This document shows, piece after piece, positions 34,401-48,800 of a stretch of DNA of 64,000 nucleotides. Every line of letters begins with the position of its first letter. The first letter of the stretch is position 1. A model generated the notes under the pieces. The model had not been told where the DNA came from, searched no databases, and saw only the letters and a list, made by a program, of their open reading frames with translations. Source of the DNA: Rhabditophanes sp. KR3021 (taxonomy: Eukaryota; Nematoda; Chromadorea; Rhabditida; Alloionematidae); NCBI GenBank assembly GCA_963281155.1, contig CAUJLY010000001.1:5146001-5210000 (forward strand), given 5' to 3'. The position numbers and the translations under genes were made by a program.

Positions 34401-35721
34401 TTTGCCTCAACGTATGCCAAGTTGTCTTTCAACCTTTGATCACTTCTTAGCATGGAACCATGCTATTGTTTCTTCTTACATCAAGGCTGAAACTGGAGCT
34501 AAAAAATCGAGTGGAGGTGGTAATCTCTTGCAAACCATTGCTCACATCCTCGGAGTAAACGATGTTTCTCAATTGAATCCAGATGCCAATCTCGGAGATC
34601 TTGGACTAGATTCTTTGATGGGAGTTGAAATTAAACAAGCTTTAGAACGTGACTACGACATTGTTTTATCAATGAAAGACATCCGTACCCTCACATTGAA
34701 CAAACTCCAACAACTCGCTGAATCTGGTGGAGCTTCCTCTGAAGTTCTCCAACACACAGAAGCTGGTATGCTGAAGGATGCTGAAAAGGAAGCCGAGAAG
34801 AATACTGCCCAAGTGTTAGAGAAACAACTAAATCAACTATTCAAAATGAGAGTTGACGTCAATGAATTAGAACCAGAAGACATGGTTGTCAAATGCAACA
34901 ACATCGATGAAGGCCCAATTGTATTCTTCGTTCACTCAATTGAAGGAATTGCAACTCCATTGAAGAAAGTAATGAACAAGTGCATTTTCCCCGCATATTG
35001 TTTCCAAGCTACCAAATCAACACCTCAAGATTCAATTGAATCAGTTGCTGCTAGATACATCAAGGAGATGAAGAAAATCCAACCTCATGGACCATACAGA
35101 TTAATTGGTTATTCATACGGTGCTTGCATTGGTTTCGAGATGGCTACTATGCTGCAACAAACAGATGGTAAAGACGCTGTCCAACGTTTAATCTTGCTCG
35201 ATGGCTCTCATCTGTACATGCAAACGTATAGGAATGTTTATCGCATGGCATTCGGAGTTACTGGAGACACCTTAGTAAACAATCCTTTATTCGAAGCTGA
35301 AATTATGTGTGCCATGACTCTTCGTTTCGCAAATGTCGACTACAAGAAGTTCAGAGTAGAACTACTCCAATTGCCTGGATTTAAAGCTAGAATGCAAAAG
35401 GTAGTAGAAACAGTCATGACAACTGGTCTTTTCAAAAACCCCGACACAATCCAATTTGCCTGCGAAGCAATGCGTTCCAAGTTCTTGATGGCCGACAAAT
35501 ACAAGCCAGAAAGAAAGTTTGCCGGTTTAATTACTTTGATCAGAGCAGAACAGGGAGCTGCTAGAGAAGAAGATGTCGGACAAGATTATGGAATTAGCCA
35601 AGTCTCAGATGAGTCGAAGGTGTTTGTTGTAGAAGGAGACCACGATACATTTGTCCAAGGCAAGACTTCCGTCAAAACAGTTGAAATCATCAATAATCTT
35701 GTTACCGAATCACATAAGTAA
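25459..35721 (+). CDS. fasn-1: fatty acid synthase, complete type I animal enzyme
   Basis: Six exons (25459..25521, 26857..27181, 27446..27937, 28220..29428, 29496..33239, 33686..35721) join in phase to 2622 aa, close to the ~2500 of animal FAS. Domains in order: KS with DTACSSS (Cys ~197), EAHGTGT and GHAEPASG; malonyl/acetyltransferase with GHSTGE (Ser ~624); DH with [11 protein letters not shown] (His ~925) and LDSLLQ; a degenerate methyltransferase region; ER with GGSGGVG (~1770); KR with TGGLGGFG and the S-Y-N triad (SSITSG...NYGWSN); ACP with GLDSLMG (Ser ~2254); TE with GYSYG (Ser ~2421) and GDHDTF. All catalytic residues are present. It makes palmitate from malonyl-CoA in the cytosol. 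The 1.3-kb first intron leaves a possible second start at the MNSDQKPF segment. Confidence 0.97.
26600..26770 (+). repeat. short degenerate ATATTA-rich repeats in FAS intron 1
   Basis: Motifs such as GGAATATTA and GAATAATAG recur every 15-30 nt near the end of the first FAS intron. It is low-complexity sequence with no defined unit. Confidence 0.4.
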
Positions 35722-36890
35722 TCTTTTGAGAATAGTCTTTTATGAATATTCATAGCTTTTACACTTCCAAAGTATATATTTCCGTATTCCACTTTATAAT
35801 GCCTTTATTGTTTAAGATTAGTATCATATTCTATGATACCCAAATAAGTACCATATTTTACACCCATCTTATCATACATTTAATCCACATTTAATTTCTA
35901 CAATACATACTATATCATACAATAATTACCTTATTATTAAATTTAATGTTAGATAAAAAAATTGAAGTTAATAAATAAATTTTCAATAAATAAACACCCA
36001 TTTATACACTCACTTGTCTATGCTACTTATGTTAGTGGCAAAAATGATATGCAAACTGTTTTATTACGTTGTCTTAAATTGATGAAAGACACTAGTGCAC
36101 TTTAGTTGATAGGTTATTTATTGTAAATATCAGATCAAAAGAAATGGTTATTTTATATTCATCTGAAGAAAGACTATCTTATGTGTATGTAAAGATCAAA
36201 CGAGTGGCACCGGACGTATCTGATTGTATAATTATTTTAGGCAGCTGGCCATTTTGTTGATATTATACACATAACCTATTGATGATATTGACTAATGAAT
36301 GGTAGCTTTTATTTTTTAAGATCAAAAAATTATACTCTCTGAGTGTGGATAGGAATAGTCATTTTTATATTTGCAACTATTCATCTTTCTTTAACCAAAT
36401 GGCGTTGACAGAACAAGTCTGCTAAGTGTTAATTAGATAACTAAAATGGAAAATTGTGGCAATATTGTCCTCTTCATTCTTTCATTAATACCGTTTAACT
36501 GGCAAAGTAGAGTCATTTCTTTGCCAGATATTTTGCAATGTCTGGCCGATCAACTTTTTATATTCATGTTATAAACACACACAGCCCCAACTGGCTTTGT
36601 TAGAAGACGATCTAATAGATCAACCAATCCTCCTTTTTGCGCGTTTACAGTTTATGTCAAACGTGTTCATATGCCATCTAATGAGTTATGCTATTCATCC
36701 TTACCAAAGTCATAGTATCAAAGTTAATAATTGGTATAAGTTAAACATTACTTAATACAACTTATGCCATGATAAGTTATACACAAAAACTATATGATTC
36801 TCACTTATACATAGATGTGTTTAAAGTTATATTAGCCTAACTATGATATTGGATGAATTTAAAATATTTAATCATTTTAACTTTTTAGAA
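35722..36890. other. intergenic region between FAS and laminin
   Basis: This holds the FAS 3' UTR and the laminin upstream region. No coding frame or RNA is seen. CTTTTTAG at 36881-36888, two bases before the laminin ATG, looks like a trans-splice acceptor. Confidence 0.5.
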
Positions 36891-39800
36891 ATGAACAAAT
36901 CAGTAGTTTGTCTCCTTCTCGGAGTTTTATTATTATTCGATGGGATAAGGGGGAAAGAATTCCTGGAGCCCCCTCTCTTTAATCTCGCAAAACACAAAAA
37001 TATTGTTGCTACATCCACATGCGGTGAGTATTTTGGAAAACCTTACAAGGAGATGTTTTGTTCCCTTGCTAGTTCTCTTCAATACACTCCTGTCAGTCAG
37101 TATAGTTCCCAGACTTCAGATGGAAACCCCTTTCGCGAAGCTAGAGCCGAACATTCCTTCGTTGAGTCTGGACACAGTTGTGATTATTGTTACGCCAACA
37201 GTACTTACGAACATCCACCCTCAAAAATGGTTGATGGCACTAATTCGTGGTGGCAATCCCCTCCTTTATCTCGTGGAAGTCTGTATGAAAAAGTTAACAT
37301 CACCATTAATTTGGGGCAGGAATTTCACATTGCATACATTTACATCGTAATGGCTAATTCTCCTAGACCTGCTACTTGGGCTTTGGAAAGGTCAACTGAT
37401 TACGGAAAAACATTCAAGCCATGGCAGTATTTCGCGGAACATAACGCTGACTGCGCTCGTCATTTCGGATTCAATTCACTAGCTCCAATCACTGCTGATG
37501 ACAGCATTATTTGTTCCTCTGAGTATTCCAAATTACAACCTATGGATAATGGAGAAATTTATGTAAACTTGTTGGAAAACAGACCCGGCCGACATAACTT
37601 CTCTGAGGCTCCAATTTTACAAGAGTTTGCTCGCGCCACTAATGTTCGTCTTCGTCTTTTATCGGTTTCAACTTTACATGGCAATTTGATTGATCTTCAT
37701 AGAAGGAATGATCCCACTGTTACTCGTCGTGTAAGTTTGACTCCATTTATATTTTAAGTCATTTTTTAGTATTTCTATGCTATCAAAGAGATCAAGATTG
37801 GAGGAACATGTGCTTGTAATGGACATGCAAAGACCTGTGATTATCTCGACCCGATTCGCCCAGAAACTCTCTTGTGTCGTTGTTTACATGGAACTTGTGG
37901 TACGTCCTGTGAAACATGTTGTCCGGGATTCGAACAAAAGAAATGGCAGATTTCAAAGAACGGAAAACCCTTTGAATGCGAACCTTGCAATTGTCATGGG
38001 CACTCACACATTTGCGTATACGACGAAGAGTTAAACAAAAAGGGAATGTCATTGGATATTAATGGAAAGTACGAAGGTGGAGGAAGATGTCTTAATTGCT
38101 TGCATAACACTAAAGGCATCAATTGTAATGAGTGCGTTGATGGTTATTTTAAGCCAGCTGGCTATTCTATGAATCAGACCAACGCATGTAAGGCATGTGA
38201 ATGCGATCCAACCAAACATAACGGCAATTGTGCTGAAGGAACTGGTAAGCTAAATCAAGTTCATATTTATTTTTTATTAATTTGTTTATTTCTTTTCAGG
38301 AGGTAAGAATTAATATATGGAAGACTTAATGATGAGCATTGTACATATTTTTGTATAATTATTCGCATTACCAGATCAATCACACTTTTAACTCATTGCT
38401 AATATCTTGCTTTTTAGAATGCCAATGTTTGCCTCAATTTGTTGGTGAGAACTGCGACCAGTGTGCTCCCGGATATTACGATGATGGCAACAAAAATTGT
38501 CTTATCTGTCCATGTAACTACAAAGGAACTGAAGGAGAACTTTGTCTTCCGGAAGGAGATAAATGTCCATGTAAAGAAAACTTCAGTGGTCAATTTGTAA
38601 GTATTTAAATTTAGAATGCAAATAATACTTCTTTGCAGTGCGATATGTGTGCTCCTGGCCGCTTCAACTTAACTGGTGGATGTCTAGCATGTGACTGTCA
38701 TACTAGTGGTTCTGCTACTGGAGAATGTGACTTGGAGAGTGGCCATTGTTTGTGTAAGAATAATTTCAGTGGTGATCACTGTACCAGTTGTGAAAAGGGA
38801 TATTTCAACTACCCACAATGTCAAAGTTGCAACTGTGATATTAGCGGGAGTGATGAATCTCTTTGTGATCCGGAAGGTGGGCAGTGTCTTTGCAAAGTTG
38901 GATATGCTGGTGATCATTGTGACAAAAATGACGAAGGCTATTACGGATATCCTAATTCTAAGGCTTGTGAATGTGATGCCAATGGGTCTAATTCCACTCA
39001 ATGTGATTTAAGTTCGGGTGCTTGCCCATGTTTGGAAAACTTTTCTGGGAAGCAATGTGACAAATGTGCAGCTGGTTTTTATGACTTTCCAAATTGCTTG
39101 GCTTGCAATTGTTTTGAAAAAGGATCTAAAGGAAACACTTGCGATAAATCAGGAAATTGCTATTGTAAGCCAAATTTCCAAGGAAAAATGTGTGGAACAT
39201 GTAATAACAATTTCTTCAACTTCCCCATTTGCGAAGAATGCAATTGCGATCCAGATGGCGTATCCAAAGATTTTGGAGGATGTGATACTGTCGCTGGTAA
39301 GATTTATTAAAAAGACAAAAATTAATAACGTTAGAAGATATTTTGGTAAAAGTTGTTTAAGAGCCAATTCGCTAATTCTCGTGACAATGTCAGGATGTTT
39401 CAGATGCATCACTTGATTTGATTGTCCTGAATCGTCGGCATTAGTTAGTTCACGTCGCATACCAAACATTATAGCATACTTCTTTTTTCTCTTACTTTGA
39501 AGACTTCTAAACTTGTGTGAGAACCCATCAAGATCGAACTATATAGTGCTTCAGCATAGCCGATTTTTCAATACTTTCGACAAAGGATTTGAAAAGGCCT
39601 TTTGTTTGGAGGATACTTATATAATACTCTTTTGCACTTTTCTACGCACAAATCAAATTCTTCGACTAGCACACAAAATACATAATAAACACACATAAAT
39701 CTAGATAATATAATATACACTATAATACCTATACGTCCCCGTTAACATAATGTTATTTTATTTATAGAAGGTGAATTATGTGAATGCAAAAAGAATGTAA

Positions 39801-42800
39801 TTGGAAGAACTTGTAATCAATGTAAACCAACGTTCTGGGATTTGAAGTAAGCTTACAATCATTAACACATTAATATGTATAATTTTAGAAAAACAAATGA
39901 AGATGGTTGCATTGAGTGTTCATGTGATATTACTGGAACCCTTTCTGGTCTCAATTCATGTCAAATTAAGAATGGGCAATGCCAATGCAAACAAAACGCA
40001 GCTGGAAGACGGTGTGAAAAATGTCTGGATGGTTTCTTCAACAAGACAGATGCTAATCACATGGGCTGCGAAGCCTGTAATTGCTCTGTCGGAGGTTCAG
40101 TAGGGCCAACTTGTGCCGCCGAAACAGGAGCTTGTAGATGCAAGCCACGTGTTACTGGTCTCAAATGTGATAAACCAATTGATAAACATTATTTCCCAAC
40201 ACCGTGGCATATGCAATATGAAGCTGAAGAGGGAAAGACTCCAGATAACAAAGCCATTCGTTACGCTATCGATGAAAATATTTTTGCCAATTATTCGTGG
40301 AAAGGATTTGCCGTGTTTTCACCTATTCAAGATGAAATCCACCTAACTATTGACATTCTTAAAAATTCAGTTTATAAGATTTTGTTCCATTATCAAAATC
40401 CAACTGATGTAGAAAATACAGTCCAAATCTCATTGGCTCCTTATTCTAATAGCAATCAAGTTTCCACCGAACAAACATTCCAAACCATTATCCGACCAAC
40501 AATTGTCCCAACCAGTAATTTCATAACTCCCGAAAATAAACCATTGCCCTTGAATCATGGCAGGTACATTATGAAAATTAAGACAAAGAAAAGACTGTAC
40601 CTCGATTATGTCGTATTTGTTCCCGCTGAATATTATGAAGGATTTTTAGAAAGAAATGTTGAAAATGCTTGCTTAAAAAATCAAAAAATCGACGAGTATT
40701 GTTTGAAATACGAGTATCAGAAAATTGATGACAGTTACAAAATCGAAACGCCTGGCAAATTAAATACAGTTAATGTGAAGGAAGGTGGTGAATTTGTCGT
40801 TGTTGTGTCATATCAATATGACAAACCAGAAATTATGCCCGTTGCGGTTAAAGTGTCTTCTTCAAATGCCACTGGTAATATTAACTTTATTCACTGTCCA
40901 TATGCAATCGCGTGCCGTGAATTAGTTACAGTTGATGGTCTCCAAACTATTTATAATGTAGACAGTGGTCAAGTTCAAATTACACTTGATTACATTCCAC
41001 AAAAGGATCTGAGCATTAAGTCTATTCAAGTAATCCCCAAGCATACTTGGTCAGATGAATTATTAAAACAACATTTTGTATGTATCCAAGTTAACAATAC
41101 TTGTGTTGGACAAAGATACCCTGACGCTCAAGGTGGTATTGTGACTCAAGTCGAAGAGTTAGAAGGAAGTAAAATTATTGAAGGGCACAAATTACCTTTC
41201 GACATTTCGAATAAAGACAATATTAAAGTTGCTGCATTGGATAGTTCTCAAGGAACAATTGAAATTAGCGGAGTTGTGGATAAGCCTGGGCATTATGGCA
41301 TTCTCGTAGATTATTACAATCCACGGGGAACTAAGAAGGAATTGAAAGTTTTAGTCCACACAAATGCTGAACAAGACAAAGAAGCGAGTGTAGAATTTGA
41401 TTTTTGCCCGGCTCAAAGCGGATGTCGTGCAACGATCAAGTTTGATAAAAATTACATTTACATTGAAGACAAGTATTCCCTCACAATTATTGGAGATAAC
41501 GATCAAAAAGATTCAATTTATTTGAATTCAATTACTACCGTTCCCCTTCAACAATTTGTAAGTGCTTTGATGAAACTGCAACCACTGGAAGTATCTCAAC
41601 AATTTGCTAGTGAGTGTTCCAAGATGAATTTCAAAAACGATCCTAATGACGTGACGGATTTCTGTCGTGACAAGATCTTTTCACTTACCACTGATTTTAA
41701 TAGATTTACCTTGCCTTGTGAATGTAATCCTTCGGGATCAAGTAGTTTCTCTTGTGCTGAATATGGGGGTCAATGTGGATGCAAAGAAAATATCATGGGA
41801 AGAAAGGTAAGTCAGCATAACAAGTATAAATTACAAATATTTGTAGTGCGATAAATGTAAGCCTGGATATTTTAACTTTCCTGCCTGTCAAAAGTGCAAA
41901 TGCGGTACAAATGAACAATGTAATGAGCAAACTGGTCAATGCTGTAAGTTTAAAAAACAAGATAATTTTAATGACGTCTTTAGTCTGTCCACCTCATATT
42001 GAAGGAACTGATTGCAGCAGATGTGTAAAGCATGCCTATGGGTTTGATCCCCTAATTGGCTGTGAACTTTGTGGCTGTCATAGAGATGGCAGCGAAAGAG
42101 GTGAACTTGAATGTGATTCTGTTTCTGGCCAGTGTAAATGTAAAGATAATGTTGGAAGTTTAACAGTAAGTTTTACATTATTTTATATCTTTACTGATAA
42201 CTTTTAGTGTACAACCTGTCTTCCTGGATTCTTTGATTTCCCAAGATGTAATAAATGCGCATGCAGCGAGACCGGAACAACTGAAAACATTTGCAATAGT
42301 GAGACTTCCGAGTGTTTATGTAAAGATAACGTAGTGGGGAAAAAATGTGATCAATGTAAAGTGGGTACATTCGATTTAACAGAGAACAATCCAAACGGAT
42401 GTTCAAATTGTTTCTGTTTTGGAACTACCGATTCATGTAAATCATCTTTACTCAAAGTCTATTACATGGAGTTTGATAATCACGGATGGAGCAGTACTGA
42501 TGATAAGGGGGAAGTAATTGGCAGTAATGGTGAAATCGTATACTCAGCAAAGAATGATGACTACATCAAGGATGTTTTCTTGAAAGTTCCTTTGACTGGA
42601 AATCCAGATTATACTATGGCTTATGGGCATTCTATTTCATATTCTGTGAAATGCCAATCTAATGACAAGAGATTTAACCCAGTTGCTGATATTAGATTAA
42701 TTGGTAAACATGGCCTTTTAGAAGCCTGGTCAATAGAACAACCTGATGATCCAACCGTGTCATTTTCCCTAAATTTTAAATTATTGGCTGACAATTGGTC

Positions 42801-45800
42801 AAACCAAAATGGCGAAAAAGCTACAAGAGCGCAACTTATGATGGTTCTCGTACATTTGAAAAGTATCGAAATCAAGGTTTCATATTTGGAAAATATTAGA
42901 GAAGGTACAATCGCTGATTTCAAGATGGAAAAAGCAAGTAATGAAAATTTACCATATCTTACAACCGACAAAGAATCCTCTTCAGTAGAAGGTAATTTTA
43001 AAAAATAATAGAGAGACTAAAATTCTTGTTTAGTTTGCGAATGTCCACCATCTTATACAGGACATTCTTGCCAAACATGTGCTCCTGGCCATTATCGAAT
43101 TCAAAATGGAGAATATTTAGGCTCTTGCGTGCCCTGTGAATGTAATAATCACAGTGGTGATTGCTCCGAATTTTCTGAAGCGACGTAAGCTAGTAAAAGA
43201 TTTCTATTAAACTTCTTGTTTTAGTCATGAGTATATCAACAACGGAATTTGCCTTAATTGTGAGCATAACACTATGGGTTAGTTAATTGGTTGATTATCT
43301 TTATAATTAATTAAATTCTAGGTGATCACTGTGAAATTTGCGACGAAGGTTTTTATGGTAACGCGACATCGGGAACTGAATATTCTTGCTTGTCATGTCC
43401 ATGTCCATATCGTCAAGATAGTGTTAATTTCGCTATTGGATGTGACGTTCAATCAAATGGATTGGCTGAAAAATGCTACTGTCGCCCTGGATATACTGGA
43501 GAGACGTGTGATCGATGTGATGCCGGTTTCTACGGAAACCCAATTCATATTGGGGGAAAATGCGATCCATGTTTCTGTAATAACAACAATAATATTACTG
43601 ATCTCGGAGCATGCAATCCTACAACTGGATTCTGTGATGCATGTCAAAATCATACTGAGGTAAGTCGATTGAAGAAATTAGAGTAGTGGGTATTTCATAA
43701 AAAATGCGACTATTTAATTTTCATAATCATTTATTAACTAATTTAATTGCAGGGAAAATATTGTGAGCTTTGTGAGGATTGGTATTTTGGTGATGCAATA
43801 GACGCTAAGAACTGTACTGCTTGTGATTGCGATCAAAATGGGTCTGAAGAATGCGACAAAACTACAGGAACGTGCAAATGCCTTGAAAATGTGGAAGGTG
43901 AACGCTGTGATAGATGTATTGCAGATTCTTTTGGAATTGAAAGTGGAGAGGGTTGTACATTGTGTAATTGTGGTGGTGCCTCATTGAATTCTCAATGTGA
44001 TGCTGAAACGGGGCAATGTCCTTGTCTGAATGGAGTAACTGGACAGCAATGTCAATTCTGTGAACATGGTTATTGGAACTATACAAGGTAAGACTCACTA
44101 TTTAAACAACACTTCAATTTCGTTTAGCGCCAATGGATGTCAAAAATGTGACTGTGAAGCTGATTTATCGAAAGGAACAGTTTGTGACACTAAAACAGGA
44201 GCATGTTCATGTCAAGAAGGATCAACTGGAATGAGATGTGATCAATGTATTCCACATTACCTACGTGTGCCAGAATTAGGATGTCGTGAATGTGATAATT
44301 GTGTATTTTCACTCAAGGACAATTTAGATGTGATGGATAGCCGTCTTAGCACCGTTTCTGAAACAATCAAATCAACTCCGCCAGCTGCTCGTATTGGGGG
44401 CCGTCTTATTCGCATTGAAAAAGCCCACACCCAGTTTGAGCCTGTTATTACGATTATTTCCGATTTTAAAGATACCGACACTTTTGAAGCTTCCATTCAA
44501 AATATGAAGGATTTGAAGCAAAACAGTTCTACTATTAAACTGAAATCTGAAATGACTTTTAATTTGCTCGGCCAATATATTGAGGACTTCAAAATATTGA
44601 TCAAGGATACTGAAGATTTGAAGCATAATGCAACAGCTTTCAAAAGGAAAGTCCAGTCTATTATTGGTGAAATTAAAAGTATTCCAAAGTTGTTCGAACA
44701 AAAGAAAAGCATCGAAAACCGTGAAGTTCTGATCAGAGGTAAAATATATAAAGATACTTTCGCTTATTGTGAAAAGCTACTTCAAAGTTAAAATTAAGAC
44801 AGCAAAAAGCTTTATTAGAATAGGGACAAAAATGAAATTTATAATCAATGACTTTTTTTAGCCAAGATATCAGCCATTGCACAAACATTAGCTGAGTTGA
44901 GAAGATAGGTTTTTTTATTGAGCCCTAGTCGTCCATTTCATCTATCTCACCATTTAATACATAATTAGTATCATTGTAATAGTATGCAGATTATTGCCAT
45001 GAAACTAAATAGCTTTAGTTAACATTAAAATTTAAACGACTTCACAGGAAAGATTGATATATCATCTTACTTGTGTTTTCTGAATAAATGTACGCTTAAA
45101 TATATTAATTAACTTTCTTGGCTGTAGTAAGCGTTTAAATGTTAAAATTAATAAAGTATATAGTGTTGAAAATAGACAATGAAATGTGGAAAGGTCTAAT
45201 TTATTATGAAAAACAAAAATTTAAATTTATAGTCGACAATTTATTTTGCATTAATTAACCAATTTGCTGTTACAGGCTCCACAAATCTCTTGAATATGAT
45301 TAAAAATGATGACAAATTCAATGAACAAGTCGAGTTAAGTAAAGAGAAGAATCAGATGATTAAAAATAAAAGAGAAAATTTAATCGAAAAAACCAAGCAA
45401 CACAAATTGTTTAGAGAGAATGTTTTACACTTACAATACGACGTCACCAACAGTATTTCTACTGCCAGAGAACAATTGGCTCATTTGACCAATATCAGTT
45501 TTACGATTAAATCTGTTCATAGTGGTTTGGAAAAGAATAATCTCTTCAAGATTAATTCAGCAATCAGCAGTTTGAAAGAGGACTCCCTTGAAGTTCCAAA
45601 ATTAGTTGAAAAAGTTAATTTGCAAATTAAAGAAACAAAGGAAATCTTAAAATCATTGGATCAATTGGCTTCTCAACTTGTTGACTTAAAGACTACTCTT
45701 CAATCTTCTTTGGAAAATTTAAAATCAAAAAATTCAAAATTAGCAAGACTTCGCAGAAACATTGATGAAAATTCAGTTAATAAGTATGCTACTGATTTGG

Positions 45801-48800
45801 AAGCCCAGGCAAAGCAAATTACCGTCGAATTCGCCCCAACGAAACAATTTTCCGGAAATGCTGTTGAAGCTGCCAACATCTACAAAAATATTACTGCTAT
45901 TATCCAAGAGGCCGAAAAGATATCTATTTCATCACTGGAGATGTGTGAAAAGGCAGCTGAACAGTCAGATGGAATTATTGATGATGCTAGAGATGCCAAA
46001 CAAGGAGCTGATACTTTGAAAAATGATGTTACTAAAATTCATAAGGTGGTTGCTGTAGATATGGAGAATGAAAACATTTCGTTGGAATCCAAACTTAATG
46101 AAATCAACAAAAGTGGAGCAGAATTGCTTGAAAACATCAATAAAAATGTTGGTAAAAATAATGAGTTTAATGAAAAGTTTGATGATATCATTAGAAAAGT
46201 GACTGATTCCATAAGTACGTTAGAACCTTTAGAAGCTAAGATCAATGACACCGCTAAATCTGTTCAAAACATTTTAAAAGAAACAACCGACTTTGCCAAC
46301 GAAATCTCAAAGATGAATCAAGAAGTGAAGGGAACGAGAGCTCAACTCAACGAGCTTGAAACCATTACTGACCCAAGTATCAAGAAATTCGAAATGTTTG
46401 AAGAAAAGAGCAAAGATTTCACAGCTAATTTAAATGTTGCCAAAGAAAAATTGGCTAATCTTAGGGAAAAAATTGAAATTGCAAGGAACATGGCTAATAG
46501 AATTAAACTTGGAGCTAAATTTGAACGAGGAAGCAGTCTTGAACTAGATATCAAGAACAAAGTTAGAGATGTAGCTGTTTTAAGTGACATTTCCTTCTAT
46601 TTGAAAACACGTTCTGATTCTGGCTTGATTTTATATTTGGGTAATTCCGGGCAAAGTGAATCTGTTGAATATCTCGCTGTTAAACTTATCAATGGCAAAC
46701 CAGTTGTTCATATCAATCTCGGATCTGATCCTAATGACCTCATGTTAGATACCCAAGTTAATGACAACAGATGGAGATACTACCAAATTAATAGGCTTGG
46801 AAAGGTATTAAATGTTACTGTCAGTGAACCCGAATCACTCAAAGATTCTGAACACAAAACTTTCATCTTTAAGTCAGATAAGCATATGCTTAACCTAGAT
46901 CCTTCCCGTTCAAAGCTTTTACTTGGTAGTGCCGGTGATAATGTTATTCCTGTAAAACTAGCTAGTAATGAGTTTGTTGGTTCAATCGAAGAATTCACAA
47001 TTAATAATGTATTCACTGGGTTATGGAGTAATAAGAAGCAAGTTTTGATAAGTGGTGCTGGAAAACGTAAGCTATTCGAAGGAGAATTAAACAACAACGA
47101 GGGTGTTAGTTTTAATGGAAACGGCTACATTGCAATTTCACAAAGTGATTGGAATGTAACTAAGACAACTGAATTTAGTTTGTTATTCCAAACTTATGTT
47201 TCAAATGGCTTAATTTTCTTTACTGGCAAAGAACGTGATTATTTGATGGTTAGAATCGAAGATGGATATGTGAAAATGAGTTATGATTTAGGGTCTGGAG
47301 TTGTTGAAATTAACAGTAATAATAATAGATACGACGATGGCCAATGGCATACCATCAGAGTCAATAGAGTTGACAAAAAAGCTCGTTTAGTTGTTAATGA
47401 CAAGGACCAAAACGATGGTGAAGCACCTGGTGCAATGGTTGAATTGAAGTATGACAAACTTTACTATCTCGGAGATGTTACATACACAGTCAAGTCTAAA
47501 TATTCAGTTACTCCATTTAAAGGATGTATCAAGAATTTTAAGGTTAATAATGACTTTGTTGACTTCAAAAAAGCTAGTTCATCAAAGGGAGTTCAAATGT
47601 CTTGCCCCGCCCAAATTGTCAGAACTGCGTCATTTGTTTCTCCGAAATCATTGATCAAATTTAGCAATATTGACCTCAACAATCAAATTGAATTGTCATT
47701 GATGTACAAGACTGTTCAATCTAAGTTAACTCTTGCAACCATCAAATCACTTGAAAATTCACTTGAATTGAAGATTGATAATGGAGAAATTGATATTAAT
47801 ATTGGTGGCCAAAGTTACTTGAAAGCAGAGTACATGTCTTCCTCTGATGGGAATTGGCACATTGCATCATTGTTTATCAATTCAAGATCTATAAAACTCT
47901 TCATGGACGATCAACTTCTCATTGAAGAATCAAATTCAAATTTGATCAAAAACAAGTTTGCTGATTCAGACTTAATTATTGGAACTAATGATGCGGAATG
48001 TAATCCCAAATACTGCATCGCTGATCTAATTTTAAATCAAAAGCTAATGAATTTCGCTCAAGCAATTACTACTGACGTTAAATTACACGAATGTGTTACT
48101 GTTACTGCTAAGGAATCATGTGTTTCAACTTGGAGGCCATTCACAACAACTCCATTTGGTGAGGCTTCTACAGATCCATTTGACAAGACTACATCTGTTA
48201 TTACAACAACAACTCAAGCGACTGTAACAAAGGATGATGACATATTTGATTTGCCGACTGAGACACCTGCTCCAGAAACTGAAGTACTAGCAGTTCCTAG
48301 ATCTCCGGATGAATGTGCATTAAAGAGAGAAGTTACAGAAGTCGTTGGAGATCAATCTGGTATTCGTTTTGGAGGTATGTTAAAGAACAGCAAACAAGTT
48401 ATACAAAATAACGGTTAATGATTATCAAAATGTTTATTAAAAGGGAGACAAAATAATTTAAATTAGACGGAATAGTATTGGGAAATATCTTTTATTTAGG
48501 GCCATTTCAGAAATTCCCCTAACAATTTCTGGATGTCTTTTGAACATGACATCATTTGATTGCCCTGATGCATCAATGTCAGTTAACACATTTTCAAGGT
48601 CCATTGTGATAGTGTTTTCAAATGGTAGAGCTTCATTTGCAGTAACCTCATCACAATAGTAGGCTACAAGTTGTCTCTTATTGTCTAGCATCTCCTTAGT
48701 TCTCGTTTATTTGTCATTCAATGGCTTGAATCTCCTAAAGTTAAGCTTTGGATATGCAATGTGACTAAGAAGCCTAGTTTTAGCGTTGTTAGATACTCCA

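Noticed and set aside
44860..44910. Exon-like plus-strand piece in a laminin intron (reads AKISAIAQTLAELRR)
   Set aside because: It has a good acceptor, but a TAG precedes its only donor, and the same bases are better explained as the antisense of the gene relic.
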